NCBI GenBank assembly: GCA_964631295.1
Contig: CAZVXI010000020.1
Location: 1-31,647, forward strand
Origin: CAZVXI01 sp964631295
GTDB lineage: Bacteria; Planctomycetota; Phycisphaerae; Phycisphaerales; SM1A02
Reading direction: 5' to 3'
DNA: 31,647 nucleotides
Positions 1-7,900 of this stretch are shown one piece after another. The notes beneath the pieces are model-generated. The model was not told the origin of the DNA, ran no database searches, and worked only from the letters and a program-made list of their open reading frames with translations. Position 1 is the stretch's first letter; the number at the start of each line of letters is the position of its first letter. Made by a program: the position numbers and the translations under genes.

Positions 1-142
1 TCCCAGTGAAGTCGAGCGTCTGCGAGTACTGTGGGGAAGGCACTTCCAGCCGTAATACGAAGCTTCACAAGGCAACCGCAATCGGCGATGTCATCGAACA
101 GAGCCACCCGTCCGACCGCTCTTGCGCATTCCCCGGTTAAGT

Positions 143-1297
143 CTAGTTACCATGAGATTGATCCACTCCCAGTTGTTGAGAGAGCGATCGGATACTCGCA
201 TCGATTGACGCCCATTGCTTGCGCGGGTCGGCGTTGTATCGCTCCGCTGACACGCGGATCGCAGCGCGGGCGGCATTGACATCACCGGAGGTCGCGAGAA
301 CCGCCGCGAGCAAGAAGTGCGGCACCGGTGAGTAGCTGTGCTGTTTTGCATACAGCTTCGCTGAGTTGATCGCGGCTTCGCCCCGGCCGCTCGCCAGAGC
401 TTGTTGGATGAGGGTCTGGAATGTGCTTTCAGCGTACAGGACGTCGAAGCCGTACGACGCTGCGAGAGATGCCACATGCGCCGGTAGCGCTGCAACATCA
501 CCTTCAAATGGCCAGCGTGGCTCAAAGAAACGTTCCAAGCCATCGTACAGGCCGATGAGCCGGGTCGACATGTGTGTCTCGCGCAGATGTATCTCGGTTG
601 TTACTCGAATTGTGCTGGCATCGGTGAGGATGGTGCGAAGTCGAATGAAGGCCGCGCGCAGATCAGGTTCGTCACCCAGATTGGCGTAATAATACGTCTG
701 CGGCCCGACACCACGATCGATCGTCGACGCAAGTTTCGTCAGAATCGCATCACCGAAGTCATCTGGCAGATACGGACTCTGAACGATGTAGCCGTTGAAG
801 AGATCGGGGTGCTCAATGAGCGTGGAGGTGACGAAGGCACCGCCAAGCGAATGGCCGGAAATCAATCGAAGCGGCGCGGCGCGAAACTCCTGATCGAGAA
901 ATGGCAGCAGTTCAAGACGAATGAACTCCAAGAAGCGATCACCGTGGGCGGGCATTCCCTCTCGCAGCGGTGTGGAAGTGTAGTCTTGGGCACGTGTCGG
1001 TCCGGCGTGGACACCCGCGACGATCATCTCCGGGATCGTGCCGTTCTCAGCGAGGAACCTCACCACTGCTGTTGCATGTTCGAGGTTGGACTCGCCATCG
1101 AGAAGGACAAGCAAAGGGTATTGGAACTGAGGGTGGTCAGCGTATGAGCGGGGGAGGCTGACCTCGATGGTCTGCTTCCGCCCGGTGTGCTCGGAAACGA
1201 TTTCATGTGTGACGCTCGCTCCATCGCCGGATGCTCGCGGAACACACAATGTGAATGCGGCCAGGAATGCCACGACACCAATGATTCTCCAAGTCAT
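143..1297 (-). CDS. Secreted alpha/beta-hydrolase, putative esterase (Fes/IroE-like)
   Basis: This 384-residue protein begins with a hydrophobic export signal (about residues 4-20, cut near the Ala-Ser-Gly that follows). The body matches the putative esterase family of alpha/beta hydrolases. The nucleophile elbow is GHSLGG at 148-153 (Ser150), an acidic candidate is in GDEPD near 208-212, and the likely catalytic His is H242 in ETHMS, followed by the family-typical LYDGLERFF. The last ~100 residues look helical and TPR-like, which is not part of the minimal hydrolase. The ATG overlaps the stop of the XRE gene as ATGA, with an AGGAG about 9 nt upstream, so it is probably translationally coupled in one operon. 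The substrate cannot be read from sequence; siderophore or other ester hydrolysis is only a family-level guess. I am confident of the fold and unsure of the role. Confidence 0.85.
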   Translation of the reverse strand: MTWRIIGVVAFLAAFTLCVPRASGDGASVTHEIVSEHTGRKQTIEVSLPRSYADHPQFQYPLLVLLDGESNLEHATAVVRFLAENGTIPEMIVAGVHAGPTRAQDYTSTPLREGMPAHGDRFLEFIRLELLPFLDQEFRAAPLRLISGHSLGGAFVTSTLIEHPDLFNGYIVQSPYLPDDFGDAILTKLASTIDRGVGPQTYYYANLGDEPDLRAAFIRLRTILTDASTIRVTTEIHLRETHMSTRLIGLYDGLERFFEPRWPFEGDVAALPAHVASLAASYGFDVLYAESTFQTLIQQALASGRGEAAINSAKLYAKQHSYSPVPHFLLAAVLATSGDVNAARAAIRVSAERYNADPRKQWASIDASIRSLSQQLGVDQSHGN

Positions 1298-1554
1298 TTC
1301 TGATCATCTCCTTGTTGTTCTTGTCTGTCTTCTTTGCGCCCGCCCGCATCGGTCAGTGAGAAAACCTCCTCGACTGGCACGTTGAAATGCCGCGCAATCT
1401 TGAGGGCGATGACAGTCGATGGGATGAACCGACCGACCTCGATCGTGCTGATTGTCTTGCGCGAGACGTTGATTGCACGAGCCAGATCGGCCTGGCTGAG
1501 CCGATGCTCGGCGCGAAACACGCGGATGCGGTTGTTCAGTTCGTTGTTTGCCAC
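1294..1554 (-). CDS. XRE-family HTH transcriptional regulator, short form
   Basis: An 86-residue protein that is almost entirely one helix-turn-helix domain. Residues ~8-62 carry the XRE signature, with R-x-x-LSQADLA, the recognition-helix stretch VSRKTISTIE, and PSTVIALKIARHFNVPVEEVF. A charged tail follows. The start is GTG (positions 1552-1554) with GAGG about 7 nt upstream. It lies 28 nt downstream of a 4-TM membrane protein gene and overlaps the following esterase gene by 4 nt. Short XRE regulators paired with a small multi-TM protein are a recurring arrangement in bacteria. It probably represses its own operon, and the inverted repeat at 2073-2093 is the candidate site. Autoregulation is inference. 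Confidence 0.9.
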   Translation of the reverse strand: MANNELNNRIRVFRAEHRLSQADLARAINVSRKTISTIEVGRFIPSTVIALKIARHFNVPVEEVFSLTDAGGRKEDRQEQQGDDQK

Positions 1555-1582
1555 GTTATGTCCTCGGCTTCTTCGCAGCCGA

Positions 1583-2032
1583 TCAGCGATTCAGGGCGAG
1601 CACAGTGACTGCGAACACGCCAAACATCACGGTCAGAGCGATGTCCAGGAAGACCTTCGCAGGCACATCCGGATAGACCCGGCTGGCAATGCCCAGAACG
1701 ACCAGCGACGCGAACGTCAACGACCATGAGAGCGCCCGCGCTTTCTTCATGGTGTGAATCATGAAGCTGTCCGACGCAAAGTACTGCGCCCGCTGCTCGG
1801 ACGGCACGGACCCGAACTGAGCGAACTTCCATACGATCAGCGGGATCAGCAGTACGACGATCAGCACGACAAGGGCGATCTGGCCGATATCGAGAATCCG
1901 CTCCAGATCGGGTCCGACAAGCCGCTCGGCAGCATTCGCACCGAACAGGAGTGCTGCGATCGCCATGCATGTCGCGAGCCGACGGCCATGCTGGTCAGTC
2001 GCCTCAGCAGGTGAAAGTTGGGGGTTACTCAT
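1583..2032 (-). CDS. Small four-helix integral membrane protein, unknown function
   Basis: A 149-residue hydrophobic protein. Four membrane segments are visible: residues ~20-40, ~48-68 (IALVVLIVVLLIPLIVWKF), ~100-117 and ~125-147. Between segments 2 and 3 is a soluble loop containing SEQRAQYFASDSF. It resembles the small membrane proteins that accompany short XRE regulators, but I cannot name a family. It is the first gene of the operon and sits directly behind the promoter at 2102-2129. No convincing Shine-Dalgarno precedes its ATG. Position and topology suggest it could sense a membrane condition or modulate the regulator, but this is a guess. Confidence 0.75.
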   Translation of the reverse strand: MSNPQLSPAEATDQHGRRLATCMAIAALLFGANAAERLVGPDLERILDIGQIALVVLIVVLLIPLIVWKFAQFGSVPSEQRAQYFASDSFMIHTMKKARALSWSLTFASLVVLGIASRVYPDVPAKVFLDIALTVMFGVFAVTVLALNR

Positions 2033-2072
2033 ACGGGCGGGACCTTGTTGCCGGTTTGGGATTTGGTCATTC

Positions 2073-2093
2073 AGGGTTACGTAGTGATACCCT
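2073..2093 (-). promoter_or_regulatory. Inverted repeat, candidate operator for the XRE operon
   Basis: AGGGT (2073-2077) and ACCCT (2089-2093) form an imperfect inverted repeat, with further partial symmetry towards the centre (GTTAC against GTGATAC). It begins just past the -10 box of the minus-strand promoter and so covers roughly +1 to +20 of the predicted transcript. A repressor bound there would block initiation or early elongation. Assignment to the XRE protein encoded in the operon is inference. Confidence 0.4.
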
Positions 2094-2101
2094 AGAGTGT
2101 C

Positions 2102-2129
2102 ATTTTATCCCATCAGAGTACCATGTCAA
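2102..2129 (-). promoter_or_regulatory. Sigma70-type promoter of the membrane protein-XRE-esterase operon
   Basis: Read on the minus strand, TTGACA (2124-2129, perfect -35) is followed after 16 bp by TAAAAT (2102-2107, five of six -10 bases). It points into the operon whose first start codon is at 2032, leaving a leader of about 60 nt. The rest of the 242-bp gap between this operon and lptD shows no gene. Confidence 0.65.
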
Positions 2130-2274
2130 GCCATTGTCTTCCCGAATCCTCAAACGTCCGTCGCAGCAACAGTTGCTCTGAGGAAGCGCTCATGCACCCG
2201 GGTCGACTGCCTATCGCTGACCTCCGCTCGGTCGGGCAGGAAGCGAAGTGTTCTCAGAAGCGCGATGGAAGAGG

Positions 2275-5200
2275 CTAAAACGACGCGACGTCGATTGATG
2301 CACCGACCGTCGTCTCGTCTTCGATCTCATCGTGCTCCACACGAACAATCAGATCGAAATCCGGGAAGGTGCGGGTCATCTGCAGCGTCAGGAGGCGGAA
2401 CTCATCGGCGGCGAAGTCCCACTCGGGCCGAATCGCCACGTGATATACCGGCGAGAGTTTGTATCGCCAGCCCGCGCCGAGGAGCCGTGCATCTGCTGCA
2501 TCGATGTATCGGAACTCAACAAACGTCTCGAAAGCGGGCGAATGGGTGAGCAACGCGCCCATCGATCCTCGCGCGATTGTCGACTCATCAAGGTCGTAAG
2601 TTCCCTGGCTGATCAGCAGCAGCGAGTCGCTGACCTGCCAACTGCCGCGCGCTGCCACGTGATCACCAAGATGGGAATACTCAGGCCGAAAGTCGAAAAA
2701 CTGCGCGATCGGCGATTCGCGATCCGTGTCGCCCGAGGTGAGCACGACATCCGCATCAAGCGTGAATACATCAACGGTGCGCCAGTACCCCGGGCCGCCA
2801 CGTTGCGTCTGCCACGTGTTATGCAGGCCGAAGCGGACTGCGCTGCCGGTTGCAATTGATTCAACTGTTTCGTCGTACACCGGCAGATCGGTCTGATCGA
2901 CGGTCGCGTGCGCGTACCACAGCGTCACGCTCGGTTCGATGATGTGGCGCATGCGATGCAGGTCGAACAGCACACTCTCAGCCGAGTTGTCCACGCGCTG
3001 CAGTTCCGTCGCCAGCCGGACTCCCGCGCTTCCGAAGAAGCGAAACTCATCGGCATCACTTGAGAAACTTTGAAAGTCATCGTCGTACCCGGTGAATCGC
3101 CCGACGAGGAACGGTGTGACATTCACAGGACCAAACTCGAGCGGCACGGCAATTTCGTGTCGCGTATCAAACCGCGTCACGTAGTCCTGCATTATGCCGG
3201 TACCCTGCAGGGCCGCGCCAATGCTCGCATTCGGTCCAAGGCCGAATGCAGCGCCCGGCACACCGTATTGCGCAGGTGTGCGATCGTGCAACGTGATGCG
3301 CAGCCGCGAGACTGCCATCGACCCGGAATATGTCGCCGAATCTCCGAAGAGACTGTCACCAAAGCGGTGATAGCCGAACTCAGGCAGTCGCTCCACCGAG
3401 TACGCCCTGCTGGAGAGCAGGTCACTCGTCGAAATGAAATCATTGATGTTGTAGCTGAGCAGACCAGTGAATGCTGCATTGTCTTTCTGGTGCTTGAGAT
3501 AAAGCGAGGTCTCATATGGCCGGCGCGTTCGAAACTCTTCAGGTCGCCACGTCGTGATGTATGTCGGGTCACTGATCAGCGAGAACTGGCCCTGCACAGT
3601 CCAGTAGCGAGATAGTTTCGATCGGTGTTCCCAAAGGGCAACGCCTCGGAAATCATTCGCTTCGACGACATCCAGGCCGGATGATGTTCGATCTGTACCC
3701 TCATCAAACTGGCCGTATATCTCGAAGCGGCCTGCGCCGTTGTCGGGCAGTGTGTATTCGCCCTCCACGCCTGCGCCCATGCCACGACTTGTGAATCCGT
3801 CAAGTTTCAGATCAAGATCGAGCCCTTCAACCGGAGGCCGGCCGAGCAGTGTGTACAGATCCCATCTGGTTTCGATGGCAATGCCTTCGTTATTCGCACT
3901 CCCGATCGCAAGACTCTTGAGCACAGGTCGCTGAAGTGTGCCTCGAACTGCCGGCCAGTAGAACACCGGCGTGCCACCAAAACGCAATGTGTTGCCGCGC
4001 GCTGTGATGAAAGTTTCGTCATCGCCGGTGTCCTCACCGGGCTCCTGCGTGATCAGCACCTGCTCCGACCCGAGTGCGATGTGCGGCACGGCGAACTCGC
4101 TGGTCGACACGCGCACGCCCGTCGCTTCCCACTGGTTCGCTGATATCTGTCGCAACTCATCTGCGCGCGCGTAGACCGGTCGAGCGAGCTCGCGCGAGTA
4201 CGTACGCAACACAGCGCCGACCATCGTCGCCTGCCCGGTCTGAAAGTCGTAGTAGACCTGCGGCGCGCGAACAGCGTAGCGACCGTCATCTGCGATGACC
4301 GAGACGTTGCCCTCCAGATAGATGCCGCGCACCTGCTCGGCTGAGAACTCGCGCCGGGCCATATCCGTGATGCTTCCCGGATCGGTGAAGATCACCGCTC
4401 GTTCGGCCGTCAGTGTCAGGCGAGACCATTCCAGCTCCGGATCGCGCCCGAGATAATCGATGATCAGGCCGCCAGAGCAGGTGATCGTGTTTTCTTCGTC
4501 GCCCGGCTCGACTTCGATGATGCCGGCAGCGAACCGGACAGTGCCTGATGGCTCGATCAGTTGGGGCAGGGGCGCTTCGAGTGGCGGCAGCGTCATCGCG
4601 CCTTCGAAGTTCTGCTGAGGGCTCGGGTCGCCACCCGGAACCGGCACGAATCGCCTTGTCCCGGGCTTCTCAGTGGCCGGGTAGCCATTGAGTTCTGTCA
4701 CACCGGGCTCAAGCCGCTGCAGGTACGCTGCGAGCCTGCGTTCACCATCTTGCACCAGCCTCGTGCTGGTGATGCGGCGATTGTCGAGCGCTGATGTGTT
4801 GAGTTTTACCTCGCCAAGAGCCGACCCGGTCAGCAGGACCTCGCGTCCGAACACGCCGATCCCGGCACGATTCGAGCTGTTGCGCACGTTCGAGAAATAG
4901 GCAGCAATCTGCGTGATGACGCCGGCTCTGCTGGGAATTCGATTGATCCACACGCAAGCGGCGTCGGCTTCGATCTGATAGTTGCCGATGCGGAGCAGAA
5001 CGTCGTCACGCAGCACCAGCCGCTTCGTGTCGTCGACTGTCCACGCAGTTGCGCGCAGCGATTCAATGCGGATATCACCCACCTGCGGCTGCACCGGCAA
5101 CACGAAGCCGCTGATGCGGTCGCCTGTGATCGGAATGCGTTGATCACCTGCATTCTGAGCATCGGCGTGCGAGGTGACCATGGACATCGCAGTGACCGCC

Positions 5201-5289
5201 AGCAGAATGAGCCGCGAGACAACTCGGCAACGGGCTGTGGGGCGATCGTGCACGCGGCGCATGATACGAGCAGGGCTGCAGGGCAGCAA
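2275..5289 (-). CDS. lptD: LPS-assembly protein LptD (OstA), outer membrane
   Basis: A 1004-residue protein with an N-terminal signal peptide (hydrophobic stretch ~24-44 ending in SHADAQ; the true start may be the Met at residue 10). The first ~400 residues hold OstA/LptA-like beta repeats, for example LRDDVLLRIGNYQIEADAA and LEGNVSVIADDGRYAVRAPQ. The central TPVFYWPAVRG corresponds to the PVFYxPY motif that opens the LptD barrel domain. The remainder is a long series of amphipathic strands (HIEPSVTLWYAHA, ALLTHSPAFETFVEFRY) fitting a beta barrel. It would be the barrel that inserts lipopolysaccharide into the outer leaflet. It is the last gene of ribH-nusB-ftsY-lptD, 45 nt after ftsY. The barrel sequence is divergent, so LptD is assigned from architecture and the central motif. 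Confidence 0.8.
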   Translation of the reverse strand: MLPCSPARIMRRVHDRPTARCRVVSRLILLAVTAMSMVTSHADAQNAGDQRIPITGDRISGFVLPVQPQVGDIRIESLRATAWTVDDTKRLVLRDDVLLRIGNYQIEADAACVWINRIPSRAGVITQIAAYFSNVRNSSNRAGIGVFGREVLLTGSALGEVKLNTSALDNRRITSTRLVQDGERRLAAYLQRLEPGVTELNGYPATEKPGTRRFVPVPGGDPSPQQNFEGAMTLPPLEAPLPQLIEPSGTVRFAAGIIEVEPGDEENTITCSGGLIIDYLGRDPELEWSRLTLTAERAVIFTDPGSITDMARREFSAEQVRGIYLEGNVSVIADDGRYAVRAPQVYYDFQTGQATMVGAVLRTYSRELARPVYARADELRQISANQWEATGVRVSTSEFAVPHIALGSEQVLITQEPGEDTGDDETFITARGNTLRFGGTPVFYWPAVRGTLQRPVLKSLAIGSANNEGIAIETRWDLYTLLGRPPVEGLDLDLKLDGFTSRGMGAGVEGEYTLPDNGAGRFEIYGQFDEGTDRTSSGLDVVEANDFRGVALWEHRSKLSRYWTVQGQFSLISDPTYITTWRPEEFRTRRPYETSLYLKHQKDNAAFTGLLSYNINDFISTSDLLSSRAYSVERLPEFGYHRFGDSLFGDSATYSGSMAVSRLRITLHDRTPAQYGVPGAAFGLGPNASIGAALQGTGIMQDYVTRFDTRHEIAVPLEFGPVNVTPFLVGRFTGYDDDFQSFSSDADEFRFFGSAGVRLATELQRVDNSAESVLFDLHRMRHIIEPSVTLWYAHATVDQTDLPVYDETVESIATGSAVRFGLHNTWQTQRGGPGYWRTVDVFTLDADVVLTSGDTDRESPIAQFFDFRPEYSHLGDHVAARGSWQVSDSLLLISQGTYDLDESTIARGSMGALLTHSPAFETFVEFRYIDAADARLLGAGWRYKLSPVYHVAIRPEWDFAADEFRLLTLQMTRTFPDFDLIVRVEHDEIEDETTVGASIDVASF

Positions 5290-5334
5290 TCCACCTTGGC
5301 GGCAGCCGTCAGCAGAACGCGAGGCACATGTCGA

Positions 5335-6258
5335 TCAGATGGCGAACAACTCGTTGACGAACATCTCGGGGTCGAACGGCTCAACATCCTCGAAAGTCTC
5401 GCCCACGCCCACGAGTTTGACGGGTACATCCAGTTCATCGCGGATGGCGACGACAATGCCCCCTTTTGCGGTGCCATCGAGCTTGGCGAGAAAGATGCCT
5501 GTCACATCGATCGCCTGCTGGAACGACCGGGCCTGAATAAGCGCGTTCTGCCCCTGCGTCGCGTCGAGGACGAGCAGCACCTCGTGCGGCGAACCCGGGA
5601 TTCGCTTGCCCACAACATCACGGATTTTCGTCAGTTGCCGCATCAGATCCTGCTGCACATGCAGACGGCCGGCTGTATCAATGAGCAGCACATCCACGCC
5701 GCGCGAGAGTGCTGCTTCGCATGCATCGAACGCGACTGATGCGGGGTCGGCACCCTCGGTTCCCTTGATGATCTCAACGCCGAGCCGTTCCGACCAGATC
5801 TCCAGTTGGCGCACCGCGCCGGCGCGGAAGGTGTCTGCTGCGGCAAGCAGCACACTTCTGTCCTCGTCTTTGAGCGACTTGGCGATTTTTGCGACGCTCG
5901 TCGTCTTTCCCGCGCCGTTGATACCCGCGACGAGAATCACAGTCGGCGTCTGCTCAGCTTTGGCGAGGGAACGATCGACATCCTCCCAGCGGCTGATCAG
6001 TTCACTCTTGAGGAAATCGATTGCATCCTCGCCCTTGCTCAGTTCACCTGCCTTGTAGGCTGTGCGCATGTCTTCAATGATCTGCGTCGTTGCCTTCACG
6101 CCAACATCGGCGCGTAGCAGGTACGCCTCGATCTCGTCGATGACGTCATCGCTCAGCGCGCGCCCATGTAGAAGCGCGCGAAGTGAACCGGTGAGCACAT
6201 CGCGTGTCTTGCTCAGGCCTTTGCGCAACGCGCTGACGGTTGATTTGAACAGCCCCAC
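5335..6258 (-). CDS. ftsY: Signal recognition particle receptor FtsY
   Basis: A 307-residue SRP-receptor GTPase that docks ribosome-SRP complexes at the inner membrane. Residues 1-100 are the helical N domain. The G domain shows GINGAGKTT (112-120), DTFRAGAVRQLEIW from ~142, DTAGR (194-198), LAKLDGTAKGG and a C-terminal GVGETFEDVEPFDPEMFV. The acidic A domain found in E. coli FtsY is absent, as is common outside proteobacteria. The start is GTG (6256-6258), immediately adjacent to the nusB stop, with a GGAGG 8 nt upstream inside the end of nusB, so translation is very likely coupled to nusB. SRP54 (Ffh) is excluded because the methionine-rich M domain is missing. Confidence 0.97.
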   Translation of the reverse strand: MGLFKSTVSALRKGLSKTRDVLTGSLRALLHGRALSDDVIDEIEAYLLRADVGVKATTQIIEDMRTAYKAGELSKGEDAIDFLKSELISRWEDVDRSLAKAEQTPTVILVAGINGAGKTTSVAKIAKSLKDEDRSVLLAAADTFRAGAVRQLEIWSERLGVEIIKGTEGADPASVAFDACEAALSRGVDVLLIDTAGRLHVQQDLMRQLTKIRDVVGKRIPGSPHEVLLVLDATQGQNALIQARSFQQAIDVTGIFLAKLDGTAKGGIVVAIRDELDVPVKLVGVGETFEDVEPFDPEMFVNELFAI

Positions 6259-6798
6259 TCAGCCATCCTCCGTTGGCGTCGCTTCATCAGCAAGCGCGTC
6301 CACTTCGTCGCCGAGGGCTGGCTTGGCAGTCCATGCCTCGCGCGCCGCCTCTATCTCTTCCAGACGATCGCGCACGAGGTGGTCGAGCACACCGTTGATG
6401 AACATCGGCGTCTTCTCGCTGCCGAACTTCTTGGCAATTTCGACCGCTTCGTTGATTGCGACCTTGTAAGGCGTGCGGCCGGACAGAATCTCGTAACAGC
6501 ACAGTCGCAGCAGGTTCCGGTCGATCATTGGCTGGCGATAAATCGGCCAGTCGTCAGCCACTTCCGAGACGATCACGTCCGACTGTTCGCGCATCTGCCA
6601 GGCAAGTTCTGCAAGTCTCACGCCAGCAGCCCGCGCCTTGTCGCCGCCCGGCATACCCTCCAGTGATTCGTAAATCATCTCAAGCGAAGCAGGTGCATCA
6701 ACCGCCGCTGCGTCCATCTGGTACATCGCCTGCAGCGCGCATTGACGAATCTCGCGGCGAAGCAGGGCGGTGGTCGGTTCGGGAACGGTCATAGACAT
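6259..6798 (-). CDS. nusB: Transcription antitermination factor NusB
   Basis: A 179-residue all-helical protein of the NusB family, which with NusE (S10) binds boxA RNA to keep RNA polymerase processive in rRNA operons. Recognisable features are RREIRQCALQAMYQMD at the N terminus, DWPIYRQPMIDRNLLRLCCYEIL, and the family-typical TPYKVAINEAVEIAKKFGSEKTPMFINGVL (written here only to be located, residues ~118-147). The reading frame stays open upstream of 6798, but that extension is Arg/Ser-rich and unlike NusB, so the ATG at 6796-6798 (or 6790-6792) is preferred. The C-terminal tail past the conserved core is acidic. The gene follows ribH by 73 nt; ribH-nusB adjacency is widespread in bacteria. 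Confidence 0.95.
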   Translation of the reverse strand: MSMTVPEPTTALLRREIRQCALQAMYQMDAAAVDAPASLEMIYESLEGMPGGDKARAAGVRLAELAWQMREQSDVIVSEVADDWPIYRQPMIDRNLLRLCCYEILSGRTPYKVAINEAVEIAKKFGSEKTPMFINGVLDHLVRDRLEEIEAAREAWTAKPALGDEVDALADEATPTEDG

Positions 6799-6871
6799 GG
6801 CAAACGGCGTGAATCGATCTCGTTGAAGGAAAGATGCCCGTGAGTGTTGCGTCCGCGAGGCAAACAATGAA

Positions 6872-7360
6872 CTACGACGGCAGCGATATGATCGTAGCCG
6901 CTGCCTCGATCGCCGCGACCATTGCTTCCGCGCCTTTGTTGCCCTTCTCGCCACCTGCGCGAGTGAGCGCCTGCTCAATCGACTGGCACGTGAGCAGCCC
7001 GAATGATATTGGCACGCCGGTCTGCACAATGATCTGGCTGAGCGACTGGCTCACCGCAGCGTTGATGTACTGATCATGGGTCGTCTCACCGGTGATGACA
7101 CAGCCGATCGCAACGATGGCATCTGGCCGGTGTTCGGCAAACGCCATTGCCCGGCAGATTGCAATGAGCTCCCATGCCCCGGCGACATCGACGCGACGAA
7201 GATTCGCTTCGAGGCCTCCAGCGGCCAGAAAAGTGCTGGCCGACCCGGCAGCCATCGGCTCTGTCACGTCGCCGTGATAGCGGCTCACCGCCATTCCCAC
7301 TCGCATCGCCGCAACGACTTCCGAATCCGCATGAATCGACTGGACCGCTTGGTTTGACAT
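6872..7360 (-). CDS. ribH: 6,7-dimethyl-8-ribityllumazine synthase (riboflavin biosynthesis)
   Basis: RibH condenses 5-amino-6-ribitylaminouracil with 3,4-dihydroxy-2-butanone 4-phosphate to give lumazine, the penultimate step to riboflavin. The 162-residue length is normal. Diagnostic motifs are GETTHDQYI (91-99, catalytic His95), the GLLTCQSIEQALTRAGG segment with the phosphate-binding Arg134, and NKGAEAMVAAIEAA near the C terminus. The substrate-loop motif reads VAGAWEL (59-65), where the family usually has VPGAxE, a Pro-to-Ala change. It is the promoter-proximal gene of ribH-nusB-ftsY-lptD and is divergent from blaI. A TACAAT hexamer ends only 8 nt before the ATG, so the message could be nearly leaderless, but no good -35 accompanies it. 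Confidence 0.95.
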   Translation of the reverse strand: MSNQAVQSIHADSEVVAAMRVGMAVSRYHGDVTEPMAAGSASTFLAAGGLEANLRRVDVAGAWELIAICRAMAFAEHRPDAIVAIGCVITGETTHDQYINAAVSQSLSQIIVQTGVPISFGLLTCQSIEQALTRAGGEKGNKGAEAMVAAIEAAATIISLPS

Positions 7361-7434
7361 GAGCCGGGATTGTAGTCCGGACGCTGAACCGGACTGGCGC
7401 TTCGAAGATTTCTGAGTTGCTCACCCCAACAGTC

Positions 7435-7464
7435 TTGACGTGGAGCGACAGTGTGTCGTATAGT
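7435..7464 (+). promoter_or_regulatory. Sigma70-type promoter of blaI
   Basis: TTGACG (7435-7440) and TATAGT (7459-7464) are separated by 18 bp. Transcription would start near 7471, about 35 nt before the blaI start codon. The first operator palindrome fills the spacer between the boxes and the second covers the predicted start site, so repressor binding would exclude RNA polymerase. Confidence 0.65.
7446..7458. promoter_or_regulatory. BlaI-type operator 1
   Basis: CGACA-GTG-TGTCG is a perfect 5-bp inverted repeat with a 3-bp centre, lying between the -35 and -10 boxes. It is part of an 18-bp segment (7445-7462) repeated with three mismatches at 7466-7483. BlaI/MecI repressors are known to bind short dyads with an ACA/TGT core as dimers upstream of their own genes, which matches this site. 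Confidence 0.7.
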
Positions 7465-7466
7465 GG

Positions 7467-7479
7467 CGACAATCTGTCG
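7467..7479. promoter_or_regulatory. BlaI-type operator 2
   Basis: CGACA-ATC-TGTCG has the same half-sites as operator 1 with a different 3-bp centre, and starts just downstream of the -10 box. It is offset from operator 1 by 21 bp, two helical turns, placing both dyads on the same face of the DNA as expected for paired repressor dimers. Confidence 0.7.
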
Positions 7480-7504
7480 TATACGCCCTGCCGAGGTCAC
7501 TCGC

Positions 7505-7900
7505 ATGCATCACCAACCACTGGCCAATGCCGAACTCGCTGTGATGCACCTGCTCTGGGATTCACCCGATCGCCTCACTGCCAGGCAGATTCGCGAGCGA
7601 CTCTACCCTGGCACGAATCGAGCGCAGCATGGCACCGTGCAGCGACTGCTCCAGCGGCTGGAGGACAAGGGTTACATTGATCGTGATGACCAGTTGTCCG
7701 TCCACCTGTTCTTGCCGCGAATCACGCGCGACAAGTACGCGGGCAGCCAACTGGAAACACTCGCCGACAAACTCACCGGTGGGTCGATTGCACCACTGAT
7801 CACCCACCTGATCGATCAGAAGCGCATCTCCCGCGAGGAGATCGCACGACTGCGCGCGATCCTCGACGACAGCGATTCGCAGAAGGACGGTGATGCATGA
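7505..7900 (+). CDS. BlaI/MecI/CopY-family transcriptional repressor
   Basis: A 131-residue winged-helix repressor. The N-terminal domain reads LANAELAVMHLLWDSPDRLTA, then QHGTVQRLLQRLEDKGYIDRD (the recognition helix and wing of the BlaI family); the C-terminal half is the helical dimerisation region ending in ISREEIARLRAILDD, also family-typical. The ATG at 7505 is chosen because GAGGT lies 7 nt upstream and the BlaI homology starts there; the frame is open further upstream but runs through the promoter. In this family the partner M56 membrane protease triggers cleavage of the repressor. Here the ATGA overlap places it directly before a damaged M56 gene, so the repressor may be uninducible or controlled by a sensor elsewhere. 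Confidence 0.93.
   Translation: MHHQPLANAELAVMHLLWDSPDRLTARQIRERLYPGTNRAQHGTVQRLLQRLEDKGYIDRDDQLSVHLFLPRITRDKYAGSQLETLADKLTGGSIAPLITHLIDQKRISREEIARLRAILDDSDSQKDGDA

Noticed and set aside
1..142. Possible 3' tail of a plus-strand gene entering from the left (frame ending at a TAA at 53-55, or another ending near 139)
   Set aside because: Both short frames are open to the window edge but neither tail shows a recognisable motif; cannot be told from chance.
572..1147. 191-residue plus-strand ORF opposite the esterase gene
   Set aside because: No recognisable motif, and the minus-strand frame has signal peptide and catalytic motifs.
1374..1392. TGGCAC...ATGC as a possible sigma54 promoter
   Set aside because: It lies inside the XRE coding region and the -12 half does not match TTGC.
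2275..2293. CGACG/CGTCG hairpin followed by TTTT on the minus strand at the end of lptD
   Set aside because: It is only a 5-bp stem and made of the final lptD codons and stop; too weak to call a terminator.
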